A model generated the notes under the pieces. It was not told where the DNA came from, did no database searches, and was given only the letters and a program-made list of their open reading frames with translations. From the NCBI GenBank assembly GCA_945875545.1, contig CAMCKZ010000027.1, positions 1-36,349 on the forward strand: 36,349 bases of DNA, given 5' to 3'. The translations under genes and the position numbers were made by a program. Shown piece by piece: positions 7,826 through 15,511 of the stretch (position 1 is its first letter; each line of letters opens with the position of its first letter). Source of the DNA: Polyangium aurulentum (GTDB lineage: Bacteria > Myxococcota_A > Polyangia > Polyangiales > Polyangiaceae).

Positions 7826-8950
7826 CTAAGCCGCAGATCCATCGGCGGAACGCTCAACTGGACGCGCCGTGATGCGGTCGACGATGGACGTCGCGGCCCT
7901 CCCATGACTGGCCCTGCGGCCGTTCGATCCGAGTCGCCCGAGGGCATCCGCCGCGAGCAACTCGGCGAAGAGGGGCCCGACGTCGCTGGCGCGCGCCGCA
8001 TGCCCCGCATGGGCCTGAAAGAGGGCCCGTTCGTTCGCCAATTCCGCCGCGGTCGTCGCGTTCACCGAAATCATCGGGCGACCCGCGGCCATCGCTTCAT
8101 GGGTTGCGGGACCGTCCGCATGGGCGACGAACACATGTGCCCGCGCGATTTCGTCGGCCCGAGAAGCCACGTATCCCAGTGCGTCGCCACGCACCAAAGC
8201 GCGCTCAAGTTCTTGGTCCGCGAAGGTGCGAAGGTCGTCGTCGAGGCCGCAAAGAACGTCTACGTGAACGTGAACGCATCTGGCAAAAGAACGAATGATA
8301 TCACGTAGTTCACTCGCACCGAGGCTTGACGCGTTTACGAGAACCCGATGGGGCTCGCCGGCGCCGGGCGAGCGGAGTTCGGAGACATTGTAGAATGCAC
8401 GTGAAACGGGAAAACCATCGATGCGGACGCGCCCGGACTCAATGCCGCCCTTCATCAAATCGAAGAGGGCCTCGGTGCCCGGGACGCAGTACGCATCGAC
8501 GCCGGGCTGCGCCCATGCTGCGTGCGCGCGACGTTGGGTCACGACCCCGAACAGTTCGCAATCGACGTCGCCGCGCACGCGCGCCGGCCCGAGGACCGTC
8601 ATGGGCAAGGGGTGTGTCGCGACGATGGCCCGAGGAGAAAGTTCTCGAACCCGCTGAAGAAAATGACGAAATACGCTGCGATTCGCGAGGTTCCGCAAGC
8701 GCACGTAGGCCTCGGCGTCGACCCCCTTTACGGCCACCGCGCGCCCGTAAAGACGCGGAAGTCTTGCGCGGCCCGTTGCGTGAAACTGCGCGTACAGAAA
8801 CCCGAGACTGCGCGGTGCGTCTTCGAAGAGCTCGAGGGTTTCGACGTTCAGCCCCCGGGCACGGGCCTCCTCGGCGACGGCGATCGTGGGAGAGTTTGGA
8901 CCGGTGCTCGCGGGGCCGGCGGTGTGAACGATGAGAAGATCCGTGGCCAT
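7826..8950 (-). CDS. GT-B glycosyltransferase of the MurG / MGDG-synthase type
   Basis: Likely transfers a sugar from a nucleotide donor to a lipid acceptor at the cytoplasmic membrane. The 374-residue product starts MATDLLIVHTAGPASTGPNS, which resembles the glycine-rich N-terminal loop of processive diacylglycerol glycosyltransferases, followed by an amphipathic segment (FLYAQFHATGRARLPRLYG) of the kind used for membrane attachment. IVATHPLPMTVLG matches the THP-type motif of that group. The C-terminal half has the UDP-sugar site pattern with HADGPATHEAMAAGRPMISV, close to the G-GT-EA--AG-P motif of MurG-like enzymes. Donor and acceptor cannot be named. It precedes the multi-span membrane protein gene by 94 bp in the same direction. 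Confidence 0.72.
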   Translation of the reverse strand: MATDLLIVHTAGPASTGPNSPTIAVAEEARARGLNVETLELFEDAPRSLGFLYAQFHATGRARLPRLYGRAVAVKGVDAEAYVRLRNLANRSVFRHFLQRVRELSPRAIVATHPLPMTVLGPARVRGDVDCELFGVVTQRRAHAAWAQPGVDAYCVPGTEALFDLMKGGIESGRVRIDGFPVSRAFYNVSELRSPGAGEPHRVLVNASSLGASELRDIIRSFARCVHVHVDVLCGLDDDLRTFADQELERALVRGDALGYVASRADEIARAHVFVAHADGPATHEAMAAGRPMISVNATTAAELANERALFQAHAGHAARASDVGPLFAELLAADALGRLGSNGRRASHGRAATSIVDRITARPVERSADGSAA

Positions 8951-9096
8951 GAAGTACGCTCCGTTTTCACGGCGACCATACGCGCGGCGTTCATCAGGGC
9001 CGAGTTTTCGCGGTGATTCTCACGCGGCGACCGCGCGGCGTTCAGCGAACAACGGCGTGTCGGCGAGAAGGCGAGGCGCCGTTTCTCAGCGTCCAC

Positions 9097-10230
9097 CTAC
9101 AACAACGCGCGATCGTAGACCCGGTAGCGCTTGTAGATCTCGGCGCCCATCATGCGAACGCCGGCGTTCACGGGGCCGTTGTCTTCGAGCGTCCACGAAA
9201 GTTCGCCCTCTTCGATGCCCATCGCGCGCCCTTGCTCGCTCATCGCGCCGTAGAGATAAAGCGCGAGCCCAGCATATTTGCGCTGTTTACGAAACTTTCT
9301 CTTGATGCCCAAAAGCGCCAAGCGCGCGCTCTTTGTGCCGTCGACCTTGAGACGCCAGAGCAGCTTGGCCCAGTTCGTCGGAAAAAGTTGGCCGCCAAAA
9401 TCGCCGATGACTTCGTTCACGTTCGGAATTCCGATGGCCATGGCCGCCGCTTCGCCGTCGATGAAGACAAGCTTCGTGAGTTCGGGTTCAAGAATGAGCG
9501 CGAAGTCTTCGGCCATTTTTTTGACCTCGTTGCGCGTGAACGGAACGAAGCCCCAGTTGTCGCACCAGGCGTCGTTGAAGATTTCGACGACCAGTTGAAC
9601 GTCGTCTTCGAGGCGCTTCTTCGACACCGGCCGCACGGTAATTTCCGGCATGGCAAGCACATCGGCCATCGCTTTTTTGACCCGCGAGTTCAGGCCCGTC
9701 ACCGTGTAGTGCCACGCGTAGACGTCTTTGGCTTTCGTGTATTCTGCACCTTCTATAAGTCCGCCTTGGTAAGGCAAGTGGTGCGGCATCATGAGGTACG
9801 GGCGCGTGGTGAAGCCCTCCACGAGGCAACCGAACTCTTCGTTGATCGACAAAGACAGCGGCCCAAGAACGCGTTTCATGCCCTTGGCGCGAAGCCATCG
9901 TTCGCCCTCGCGCAGGAGGGCCGTCGCGACCTCTTGATCGTCGGTGGTGTCTAGAAAGCCGAAAAAACCCGTGTCATCTGCGTAGCGAGCCAGATGCTCC
10001 CGATCAATTTGGGCGGTCATGCGGCCGACGACGCGGCCGTTCTTGCGGGCGAGAAGCATGACCCCTTCGCCGTGCTCGAAGAAAGGATTCTTCTTCGGAT
10101 CGAGGCGCGCCTTCAGATCGAAATCGAGGGGGCGAATGAACTGTGGACAACCTTTGTAGAGGTCGTCCACGAGTTTCAAAAAATCGTTCGCGTTCGAGCC
10201 AAGGGGCGTGACCCGTATATCGACCATCAC
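9097..10230 (-). CDS. GNAT-fold acyltransferase-like protein
   Basis: The 377-residue protein belongs to a widespread family with an N-terminal pattern like FIRPLDFDLKARLDPKKNPF (residues about 32-51) followed by GEGVMLLARKNGRVVGRMTA, which reads as a GNAT beta-strand pair. It also has KKMAEDFALILEPELTKLVF and DGEAAAMAIGIPNVNEV further on, a second GNAT-like half. No biochemical role is certain from the sequence. From general knowledge, proteins of this broad type are annotated as N-acetyltransferases, and a bacterial ceramide synthase also belongs among GNAT-like proteins, so N-acylation of a lipid precursor is conceivable but unproven. The gene follows htrA after an 88-bp gap and precedes the glycosyltransferase by 146 bp, all on the minus strand. 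Confidence 0.72.
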   Translation of the reverse strand: MMVDIRVTPLGSNANDFLKLVDDLYKGCPQFIRPLDFDLKARLDPKKNPFFEHGEGVMLLARKNGRVVGRMTAQIDREHLARYADDTGFFGFLDTTDDQEVATALLREGERWLRAKGMKRVLGPLSLSINEEFGCLVEGFTTRPYLMMPHHLPYQGGLIEGAEYTKAKDVYAWHYTVTGLNSRVKKAMADVLAMPEITVRPVSKKRLEDDVQLVVEIFNDAWCDNWGFVPFTRNEVKKMAEDFALILEPELTKLVFIDGEAAAMAIGIPNVNEVIGDFGGQLFPTNWAKLLWRLKVDGTKSARLALLGIKRKFRKQRKYAGLALYLYGAMSEQGRAMGIEEGELSWTLEDNGPVNAGVRMMGAEIYKRYRVYDRALL

Positions 10231-10275
10231 CCTCGGCTAATCGAGGCGCGCGTTTGCAGCAATGGCCGCGGCGTT

Positions 10276-10322
10276 TTCGTGAAGAAAAAAGCGACAAAAA
10301 TGGCCCAAGGCCCTCGGATTAA
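10276..10322 (-). terminator. Possible weak terminator after htrA
   Basis: Immediately after the htrA stop the transcript would carry GGCC, a three-base loop, GGCC and then ATTTTTG, with a second T-run a little further on. The stem is only four or five base pairs, so this is a marginal intrinsic terminator separating htrA from the acyltransferase gene. Confidence 0.25.
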
Positions 10323-11695
10323 CGGGCCTTCAGGGCCGCGTAGAAGACACCCGTTTTTCGGCGCAGACGCAGCAGCAGTTGGCCGTCGGCGGCGGCGCGA
10401 ACGACCGCTTCACTCGTGGGTTCGGTCTGGCCATCGACCTCCATCACGATGTCGCCGGGCTGCACCGCGGCCTTGTCGGCGGGTGAACCGGGCATAACCG
10501 CGGTGATGACCGCGATGGCTTTGGCGGCCAATCCCAATTGCGCGGCCTCGCGAAAATTGAGATCGCGTAGAGCGAGCCCCATGCTGCCGCCGCCGAGACC
10601 CGTGGAGGGCGCGGGCACGGTCACGATGGGCTCGGGTCTGGCCGCAAGAACGGCCTTCGCGGTTGAACGTTTGCCGCTGCGAAGATAGGCAATTTCCACG
10701 CTTTCGCCGACTTCGTGGGCGATGACTTCGCGCATCAACTCGTGGCTGTCGCGCACGCTTTTTCCGCCCACCTCGACGAGCACATCGCCCGCGCGCAACG
10801 TGGCTTGGGCCGCGGGCGAGCCATCGGCGACGTTCGTGACGAGGGCACCTTGGGGGGGCGAAACGTGAAGCGCCGCGGCGAGATCGGGCGTGAGATCTTG
10901 GATGCCCACGCCGAGATGCGCGCGCTGCACGTAGCCCTGTTTGAGAAGTTGGCCCGCGACTTTTTGCGCGAGGCTTGATGGCACCGCAAAGCCAATACCG
11001 CTCGCGCGCCCAAGGATCATCGTGTTGATTCCGAGGACGTCGCCGTTCAAATTGCAGAGGGGCCCGCCGGAGTTTCCGGGGTTGATGCTTGCGTCGGTTT
11101 GCAGGTAATCTTCTACTAGATTCATTCCGATGCCGCCGCGATCTTTGGCCGACACGACGCCCGTTGTGACGGTGTAACTGAGGCCGAACGGCGCGCCGAT
11201 GGCCACCACCCACTCGCCCACGCGCGACGCCGCGGAGTCGGCAAAGCGCGCCGGTGTGAGATTGGTGGCGTCGACTTTGATGACCGCAAGATCGGTGCCT
11301 GGGTCGCGGCCAATGAGGCGCGCCGGGAGCGAGCGGCCGTCGCGGAAGACCACCGAGATGTCAATCGCGTGCTCGACAACGTGGTTGTTCGTGAGAATTG
11401 CGCCGTCGCTTGTGAAGACCACGCCGGAGCCGTTGCCTCGCTGCACCGGACTCTCTTGCGCCCCCAAAGAGAAGGGAAAACCCTGGGCCGGCGCGTCGCT
11501 CTTGGCGACGACATCGATGCGCACGACGAAGGGTGACGCTTTTTCGGAGACGGCTACGAAGGCGTCGGAGAGCCTTCTCGCCTCTTGTTGCGCGAGGCCC
11601 AAATCGCGGGCGTCGGCGCGCGCGTGGATGCCGTACGCCAAGCCGCCGAGGCCAATGCCGATGGAAAGGAGTCCGAGGAGTGCACGGCGTTTCAT
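10319..11695 (-). CDS. htrA: HtrA/DegP-type serine protease with two PDZ domains
   Basis: Envelope quality-control protease and chaperone. From the ATG at 11695 it has 458 residues: an N-terminal hydrophobic segment (about 5-22, LLGLLSIGIGLGGLAYGI) that exports or anchors it, then a trypsin-like domain with the full triad His105 (TNNHVVEH), Asp135 (GTDLAVIK) and Ser209 (GNSGGPL). Two PDZ domains follow, one starting near AHLGVGIQDLTPDLA and one near REAAQLGLAAKAIAVITAV, each with a carboxylate-binding pattern and GDIV/GDVL turn. The start codon overlaps the truA stop (ATGA), so it is translated from the truA-htrA message. Confidence 0.93.
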   Translation of the reverse strand: MKRRALLGLLSIGIGLGGLAYGIHARADARDLGLAQQEARRLSDAFVAVSEKASPFVVRIDVVAKSDAPAQGFPFSLGAQESPVQRGNGSGVVFTSDGAILTNNHVVEHAIDISVVFRDGRSLPARLIGRDPGTDLAVIKVDATNLTPARFADSAASRVGEWVVAIGAPFGLSYTVTTGVVSAKDRGGIGMNLVEDYLQTDASINPGNSGGPLCNLNGDVLGINTMILGRASGIGFAVPSSLAQKVAGQLLKQGYVQRAHLGVGIQDLTPDLAAALHVSPPQGALVTNVADGSPAAQATLRAGDVLVEVGGKSVRDSHELMREVIAHEVGESVEIAYLRSGKRSTAKAVLAARPEPIVTVPAPSTGLGGGSMGLALRDLNFREAAQLGLAAKAIAVITAVMPGSPADKAAVQPGDIVMEVDGQTEPTSEAVVRAAADGQLLLRLRRKTGVFYAALKAR

Positions 11696-12630
11696 GGGTC
11701 GCTTTCTGGGGCGCGGAGTTTGACCGCACCCTTGGGACAGCCAACGCGCGGGGCGAAGAGTTTCTTCCCGACCTTGCTCCAAGAAGTCGGAAGGTCGTCG
11801 TCGCTAGGCAAAAAAACCCGCTCGAGGCACAGGCCGTGAGGCGGCGCGGTGATGCCCAAATCTCTGCGATTTCCCGACACAATCGCGCGTTCGAGGGCGC
11901 CCTCGCGGCGGCGGCCCGCGCCTACTTCGATGATGGTTCCGACGATGATCCGGACCATGTTGTACATGAAGCCCGTGCCCTCGATCGTGATCTGCAAGAG
12001 AGGTCCGTCGCTCGTCAGGTCGGCGCGCACCATCTGCCTGACGGTTTCGGTGCGCTCGTCGGCGGCTTTGCGAAACGCGCGAAAGTCATGGGTGCCAACG
12101 ATGGCGCTCAGCTCCCGTGCGGCCCGCTCCGCATCGACGGCGAAGGGAAACGTCCACGCTCGACGACGCTCCAGTGGGTCGCGTATAGACATCGGCTTGA
12201 CGAGGTATGTGTAGCGTTTTCCGTGGCTCTCAAACCGGGGAATAAATCCCGCCGGAACTTCGCGCGCCGAGCGAATAACCAGGTCAACGGGCAGACGACG
12301 ATTGAGCTCGGCTTGCCACGCGCGCGCCGGCATCGCACGCCGCGGATCAAAAGCCACGAGCTGACCTCGCGCATGCACGCCCGAATCGGTGCGGCTCGCG
12401 CCCCGCACGTCGACCACGGCCGCATCGAGGGAGCGAACGGCGTCAATAAGTGCACCCTGCACCGTTCGGCCCGTTTTCTGTTTCGCGAAACCGCAGAACG
12501 CTTCGCCGTCGTAAGCGACCTCCATCAGAATCGCGTCGAGGTCGGGGGCCTCGTCGTCATGGGCCTCGTCGTCATCGGCCCGAGTGGCGGGTGGAGCTGG
12601 CGTCGGAGTGGGGGGAGGGGAAGTCGCCAT
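11692..12630 (-). CDS. truA: tRNA pseudouridine(38-40) synthase TruA
   Basis: Modifies uridines 38-40 in the anticodon arm of tRNAs. The 312-residue protein contains the catalytic aspartate Asp82 in GASRTDSGVHARGQ, plus the family blocks FESHGKRYTYLV, GTHDFRAFRKA and GTGFMYNMVRIIVGT. The first 30 or so residues (MATSPPPTPTPAPPATRADD and an acidic stretch) form a low-complexity extension before the conserved domain, which begins near ILMEVAYDGEAFCGFAKQ, so a shorter in-frame start is possible. Its stop overlaps the htrA start (ATGA). Confidence 0.94.
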   Translation of the reverse strand: MATSPPPTPTPAPPATRADDDEAHDDEAPDLDAILMEVAYDGEAFCGFAKQKTGRTVQGALIDAVRSLDAAVVDVRGASRTDSGVHARGQLVAFDPRRAMPARAWQAELNRRLPVDLVIRSAREVPAGFIPRFESHGKRYTYLVKPMSIRDPLERRRAWTFPFAVDAERAARELSAIVGTHDFRAFRKAADERTETVRQMVRADLTSDGPLLQITIEGTGFMYNMVRIIVGTIIEVGAGRRREGALERAIVSGNRRDLGITAPPHGLCLERVFLPSDDDLPTSWSKVGKKLFAPRVGCPKGAVKLRAPESDP

Positions 12631-12712
12631 CGATGCGGAAATGCCGTATAAAATCAGGAAGATAAAGTGCGACAGGCTCCAGGAGAGTCGCGCCCAGCGC
12701 GGCCATCAGCAT

Positions 12713-12739
12713 GTATTCTGCACCATGTGCAGTGTGCAC
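12713..12739. promoter_or_regulatory. Palindrome cluster upstream of truA
   Basis: In the 115-bp gap between the peptidase gene and truA, CTGCAC (12718-12723), a CAT spacer and GTGCAG (12727-12732) make a perfect six-base inverted repeat, and the six-base palindrome GTGCAC follows at 12734-12739. This could be an operator or a small RNA hairpin in the truA leader. There is no T-run. The function is a guess from the symmetry and position. Confidence 0.3.
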
Positions 12740-12745
12740 GAGTCG

Positions 12746-13954
12746 TTAGACCAAGTAGCGGCCCGCGCGCATGATCGGGGCGCCGTCGAGATCGATGTCG
12801 GCGAAGGCCTGGGCGGCCACGACCTGCGCGAGCGAGTCCCACTCGGCACCGGTCTCGGACGCGTGGGTTGTACCGAAACCGAGATGGAGGCCGGGCATGG
12901 TCTGATCGCACACGAGCTCACCGCTGGGCCGAGAAATGCCGATGTTGGTTCCGAAAATAACGTTGCCAACGCGCGTTCCGTAGCGGTCGTCGCGGAGGGC
13001 ATTTTCGACCTCGCTGCGCAGATGGGTGTCGGTGCACGCAACGGACGTCACCAGCGAATTCTCAATGGTAAAGCGAATGGGCGTGCCGTTCAGCGGAAGG
13101 TTCGTCAGAATCCGCGCGCACGCGAGGGCTGCGTCGGCCACGAAGATCCCGTCGACGCGCCCGGGCACTGTGACGAGTTGGCCGGATGGGAGGTTTTCCC
13201 ATCGGCCCGGGCGGATTGCGCCCGTTTGCTCAATCCAGCGGTAACGATCGGAAAAGGTGACGGTCATGTCGGTGCCGCCGGCGGACCGCGCGACGACTTT
13301 TGAGTCGCTCCGAAGCCGCATGCGCATGGCCCGGGTCGCGTCGAGGATTCGCACGGGATCGACGGTAAAACCCTCGAGCATCGCGCGCCTGCTCACGTCG
13401 AGCATGTGCCCGTGGCGAAGCTTTGCCTTCACCACAACCTCGATGAGTTCTCTCCGAAACGATGGGTCGGCGGTATCGACGCCTGCAATATACACGCTTG
13501 CTTGGGCACGCATCAGCAGCTCGCGGATGTCTGGGGGCAGGCTCCGAAGCGGCAGACTCTCGTGGTCGTTGAGATCGTAAACGACGCCGTTGGCATCGAG
13601 GGCCGCGACGACTTGCTCGAAAGCGTAGGCAAGGTCGCGGTGTTTTCGATCGGTAATAATAACGACGACGTCGCCGCGGACCACACTCAGCGATCGCTCG
13701 ACAACGCGGCGTGCGGCATTCGCGAGGTCGATGTCGGCGGGGACGAGGGCAGCGGGCGGCACAGAAAACGGCGCGGGTCGTTGAGACGGCCGCCGGGGCA
13801 TCGCCGAGGGCCGGGTGCTCGGAATGCGCGATGCGCTTCGCAAGCGAAGGCTCGCGAAGGCCGGGGTGTCTTCCTCGATGGGCGGCAGCGGCGGAAGGGA
13901 AGGGCGTTTGGGGTCGTGCACGGCGGCGTCAGCCTTGATCGGGAGGAGCTGCAT
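12746..13954 (-). CDS. M29-type (aminopeptidase T / NicX-like) metalloprotein
   Basis: Probable metal-dependent aminopeptidase or related metalloenzyme. From the ATG at 13954 (MQLLPIKADAAVHDPKRPSL) it has 402 residues. The first 75 or so are Pro/Ser/Arg-rich and look disordered. The conserved part begins near DLANAARRVVERSLSVVRGD and contains PLRSLPPDIRELLMRAQASV, then LPSGQLVTVPGRVDGIFVAD, PIRFTIENSLVTSV, FGTNIGI and TMPGLHLGFGTTHA, the arrangement seen in M29 peptidases and NicX-like proteins, with Glu and His candidates for metal binding. The start overlaps the end of the upstream lipoprotein gene by 26 bp. Substrate is unknown. Confidence 0.75.
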   Translation of the reverse strand: MQLLPIKADAAVHDPKRPSLPPLPPIEEDTPAFASLRLRSASRIPSTRPSAMPRRPSQRPAPFSVPPAALVPADIDLANAARRVVERSLSVVRGDVVVIITDRKHRDLAYAFEQVVAALDANGVVYDLNDHESLPLRSLPPDIRELLMRAQASVYIAGVDTADPSFRRELIEVVVKAKLRHGHMLDVSRRAMLEGFTVDPVRILDATRAMRMRLRSDSKVVARSAGGTDMTVTFSDRYRWIEQTGAIRPGRWENLPSGQLVTVPGRVDGIFVADAALACARILTNLPLNGTPIRFTIENSLVTSVACTDTHLRSEVENALRDDRYGTRVGNVIFGTNIGISRPSGELVCDQTMPGLHLGFGTTHASETGAEWDSLAQVVAAQAFADIDLDGAPIMRAGRYLV

Positions 13955-14294
13955 CCCCTGGCGACGCAGGATTTGCAGGCATTTCCGCGTCGGTGCCCGC
14001 GTCGGTGCCCGCGTCAACGGGCGGCGCGGGCAGCGCACTCACGCCGCCGCTCGACTGCGCGCGAACATCTTCCGGAGGCAAGCGGCAACGGAGACTCGAA
14101 CACTGCCCGACGTTGCAGTCGTCGTTGCGAAGGCACTCGGCACCAAGCGCCCCGGCGGACGATGAGCAGCCCGCTGCGGCGGCTGCCAAGCCTGCGGCCA
14201 GGGCCAAGGCAGCGAAGGTGGCGACCCGCGCAGGCGCGTTGAAACCGTGAGTAATCGGCGGTGCCGGCCGTGGGTTGTATGGCTTCGATGGCAT
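13929..14294 (-). CDS. Cysteine-containing lipoprotein, unknown function
   Basis: A 121-residue protein from the ATG at 14294. Residues about 24-42 are hydrophobic (VATFAALALAAGLAAAAAGC) and end in a plausible lipobox cysteine. The mature part starts CSSSAGALGAECLRNDDCNV and continues GQCSSLRCRLPPED, a Cys-rich pattern common in myxobacterial lipoproteins, then a DAGTDAGTDAE linker encoded by a 12-bp direct repeat (13987-14015) and an Ala/Pro-rich tail. No enzymatic motif is visible. The lipobox is loose because Ala fills most positions. Its end overlaps the M29-type gene by 26 bp, suggesting co-expression. Confidence 0.65.
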   Translation of the reverse strand: MPSKPYNPRPAPPITHGFNAPARVATFAALALAAGLAAAAAGCSSSAGALGAECLRNDDCNVGQCSSLRCRLPPEDVRAQSSGGVSALPAPPVDAGTDAGTDAEMPANPASPGDAAPPDQG

Positions 14295-14367
14295 CAATCG
14301 CGACCTTCTTTTGGGCACTGCATTTTGTAAGAGAAAAAAGGCAAGCACCGGGTCGGTGAAGAACGAC

Positions 14368-14535
14368 TCAGGGACCGGCCTTGGACGCGCCAGCATCGGC
14401 GCCAGGACCGCAGCCCGCCGCCGCATCGCCGGAACAAACCGCGGTCACGCCCTCGCTGCACGCGGAGATGGTTGAAAGAAACGGTGCGAGCAGCGCGAGG
14501 GCAAACGCAAGAGGAAGAGGTCGAAATGGTCTCAT
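14368..14535 (-). CDS. Small putative lipoprotein (55 aa)
   Basis: From the ATG at 14535 the product starts MRPFRPLPLAFALALLAPFL, a short basic start and hydrophobic core, and reaches the lipobox-like ISAC at about residue 25. The remaining 30 residues (CSEGVTAVCSGDAAAGCGPG, then an Ala-rich end) hold two further cysteines and no domain. The Shine-Dalgarno sequence is poor. It sits 73 bp upstream of the next lipoprotein gene in the same direction, and its start lies 18 bp from the inverted-repeat element at 14553-14745. It could be a real small lipoprotein or a shortened remnant of a larger one. Confidence 0.5.
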   Translation of the reverse strand: MRPFRPLPLAFALALLAPFLSTISACSEGVTAVCSGDAAAGCGPGADAGASKAGP

Positions 14536-14552
14536 GAGAACTTGCGGACGAC

Positions 14553-14745
14553 TAGGGCGGTTTTCAATCGCGTCGAAGAAGGTTGGTCGAGGGCGCGCAG
14601 CGGAAAGCGTGGCGGCGGGCGGCATCACGCGCTCCACCCCCCATTCTATCCCATTCTGCTGCACAATGGGGGGGCCATGCCGCATTCTGCGAAGCAGAAT
14701 GAGTAAGCATGGGGTTTGTGGGTCCCCGGGTCGAAAACCGCCCTA
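14553..14745. mobile_element. MITE-like element with 13-bp inverted ends and TA termini
   Basis: TAGGGCGGTTTTC at 14553-14565 is repeated perfectly inverted as GAAAACCGCCCTA at 14733-14745. Both ends carry TA, as expected for a non-autonomous element of the IS630/Tc1-mariner type, which duplicates TA at insertion. Inside are two more structures: CCCCCCATT (14637-14645) against AATGGGGGG (14665-14673), and a long hairpin in which CCATGC (14675-14680) pairs with GCATGG (14707-14712) around CATTCTGC-GAA-GCAGAATG (14683-14701). There is no transposase frame. The right end coincides with the stop codon of the AgmX/PglI-type lipoprotein gene. The alternative is a structured RNA or regulatory region; a second genomic copy is needed to decide. 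Confidence 0.5.
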
Positions 14746-15324
14746 ACGCCCGCCACGGATGAAGTTGCACGGAACCAAGCCCTCAAAGCAACCGGCGGAA
14801 GGAATCGGCACCGTGCCGCGGAAAAGACTTGCAACGCATGCGCCCATGTGCGGGCTGCCGGTTTCGTCGCTTTCGACGGTGGCCGAGCACAGCGCTCCGT
14901 TGGAAGCCACGTGGACACGCACCGAAACGCGCCCCTTAAGGTCGGGGTTGTTCGCCAACTCGGTTTCGTAGCAGCGGCGAGCGAGGCGGCACTTTCCGCC
15001 GAGCGCGCTCTCGAGGTCTTCATTGATGCTGCCGTAACAGGGGCCTTTTCTTTCGCAAACGCCCGCAACGTGCGGAGCCTGGAGGGCGGGACCCGAGGCC
15101 AGACCGGCCGCGGCGGCAGGCGGGCCGGCGTCGACTTCGGCCGGAGGTGGCGGGGGCACCTCGTCTTCGGCGGAACCCTGGGCCGCAAGCTGTTCGACCT
15201 TCGCCGCCGGGGTAGAATCGACGTTGGCTGCCGGCGGTTGCGGTTTCGAACAGCCCGAGACGCCCAGTAACAAAACGAGGCCACCGAGGGAATGTGCGAA
15301 AGACCGCAGGGGACCGTGTTCCAT
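14743..15324 (-). CDS. Lipoprotein with AgmX/PglI-type C-terminal domain
   Basis: A 193-residue predicted lipoprotein. Residues 1-24 form a signal peptide (SLGGLVLLLGVSGC) with the lipid-modified cysteine at 25. A Pro/Ala/Glu-rich linker runs to about residue 85. The C-terminal domain has the TonB-like pattern RRCYETELANNPDLKGRVSV (116-135) followed by RVHVASNGAL, as in the AgmX/PglI C-terminal family known from myxobacterial gliding proteins. That domain holds eight cysteines (90, 96, 112, 118, 146, 163, 179, 186), suggesting disulfides in the periplasm. The role is unknown; the TonB-like fold suggests protein-protein contact across the envelope. Confidence 0.72.
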   Translation of the reverse strand: MEHGPLRSFAHSLGGLVLLLGVSGCSKPQPPAANVDSTPAAKVEQLAAQGSAEDEVPPPPPAEVDAGPPAAAAGLASGPALQAPHVAGVCERKGPCYGSINEDLESALGGKCRLARRCYETELANNPDLKGRVSVRVHVASNGALCSATVESDETGSPHMGACVASLFRGTVPIPSAGCFEGLVPCNFIRGGR

Positions 15325-15443
15325 GCCGACCAGCGTGCCACTTTCGGATGGAAAAAATCCAACGAAATCGGAGCAACCTTAGCCTCATCCATCGCACGCG
15401 CGCCGGAATGATCGCATCCGATGATAGCCGTCGCTCACGGGCG

Positions 15444-15488
15444 AAAAAATAGCGCAGGTGCGGCACGGGTCTTGAAGCCCGGCGCCGC
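15444..15488 (-). terminator. Possible terminator downstream of rsmD
   Basis: Read on the minus strand after the rsmD stop, GCGGC-GC-CGGG and CCCG-T-GCCGC can pair across an eight-base loop (15460-15488), and a run of six T follows about ten bases later (15444-15449). The gap between stem and T-run makes it a non-standard intrinsic terminator. It lies between rsmD and the AgmX/PglI-type lipoprotein gene. Confidence 0.35.
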
Positions 15489-15511
15489 GCGAAGGACGGG
15501 CGCTCGCGCGT

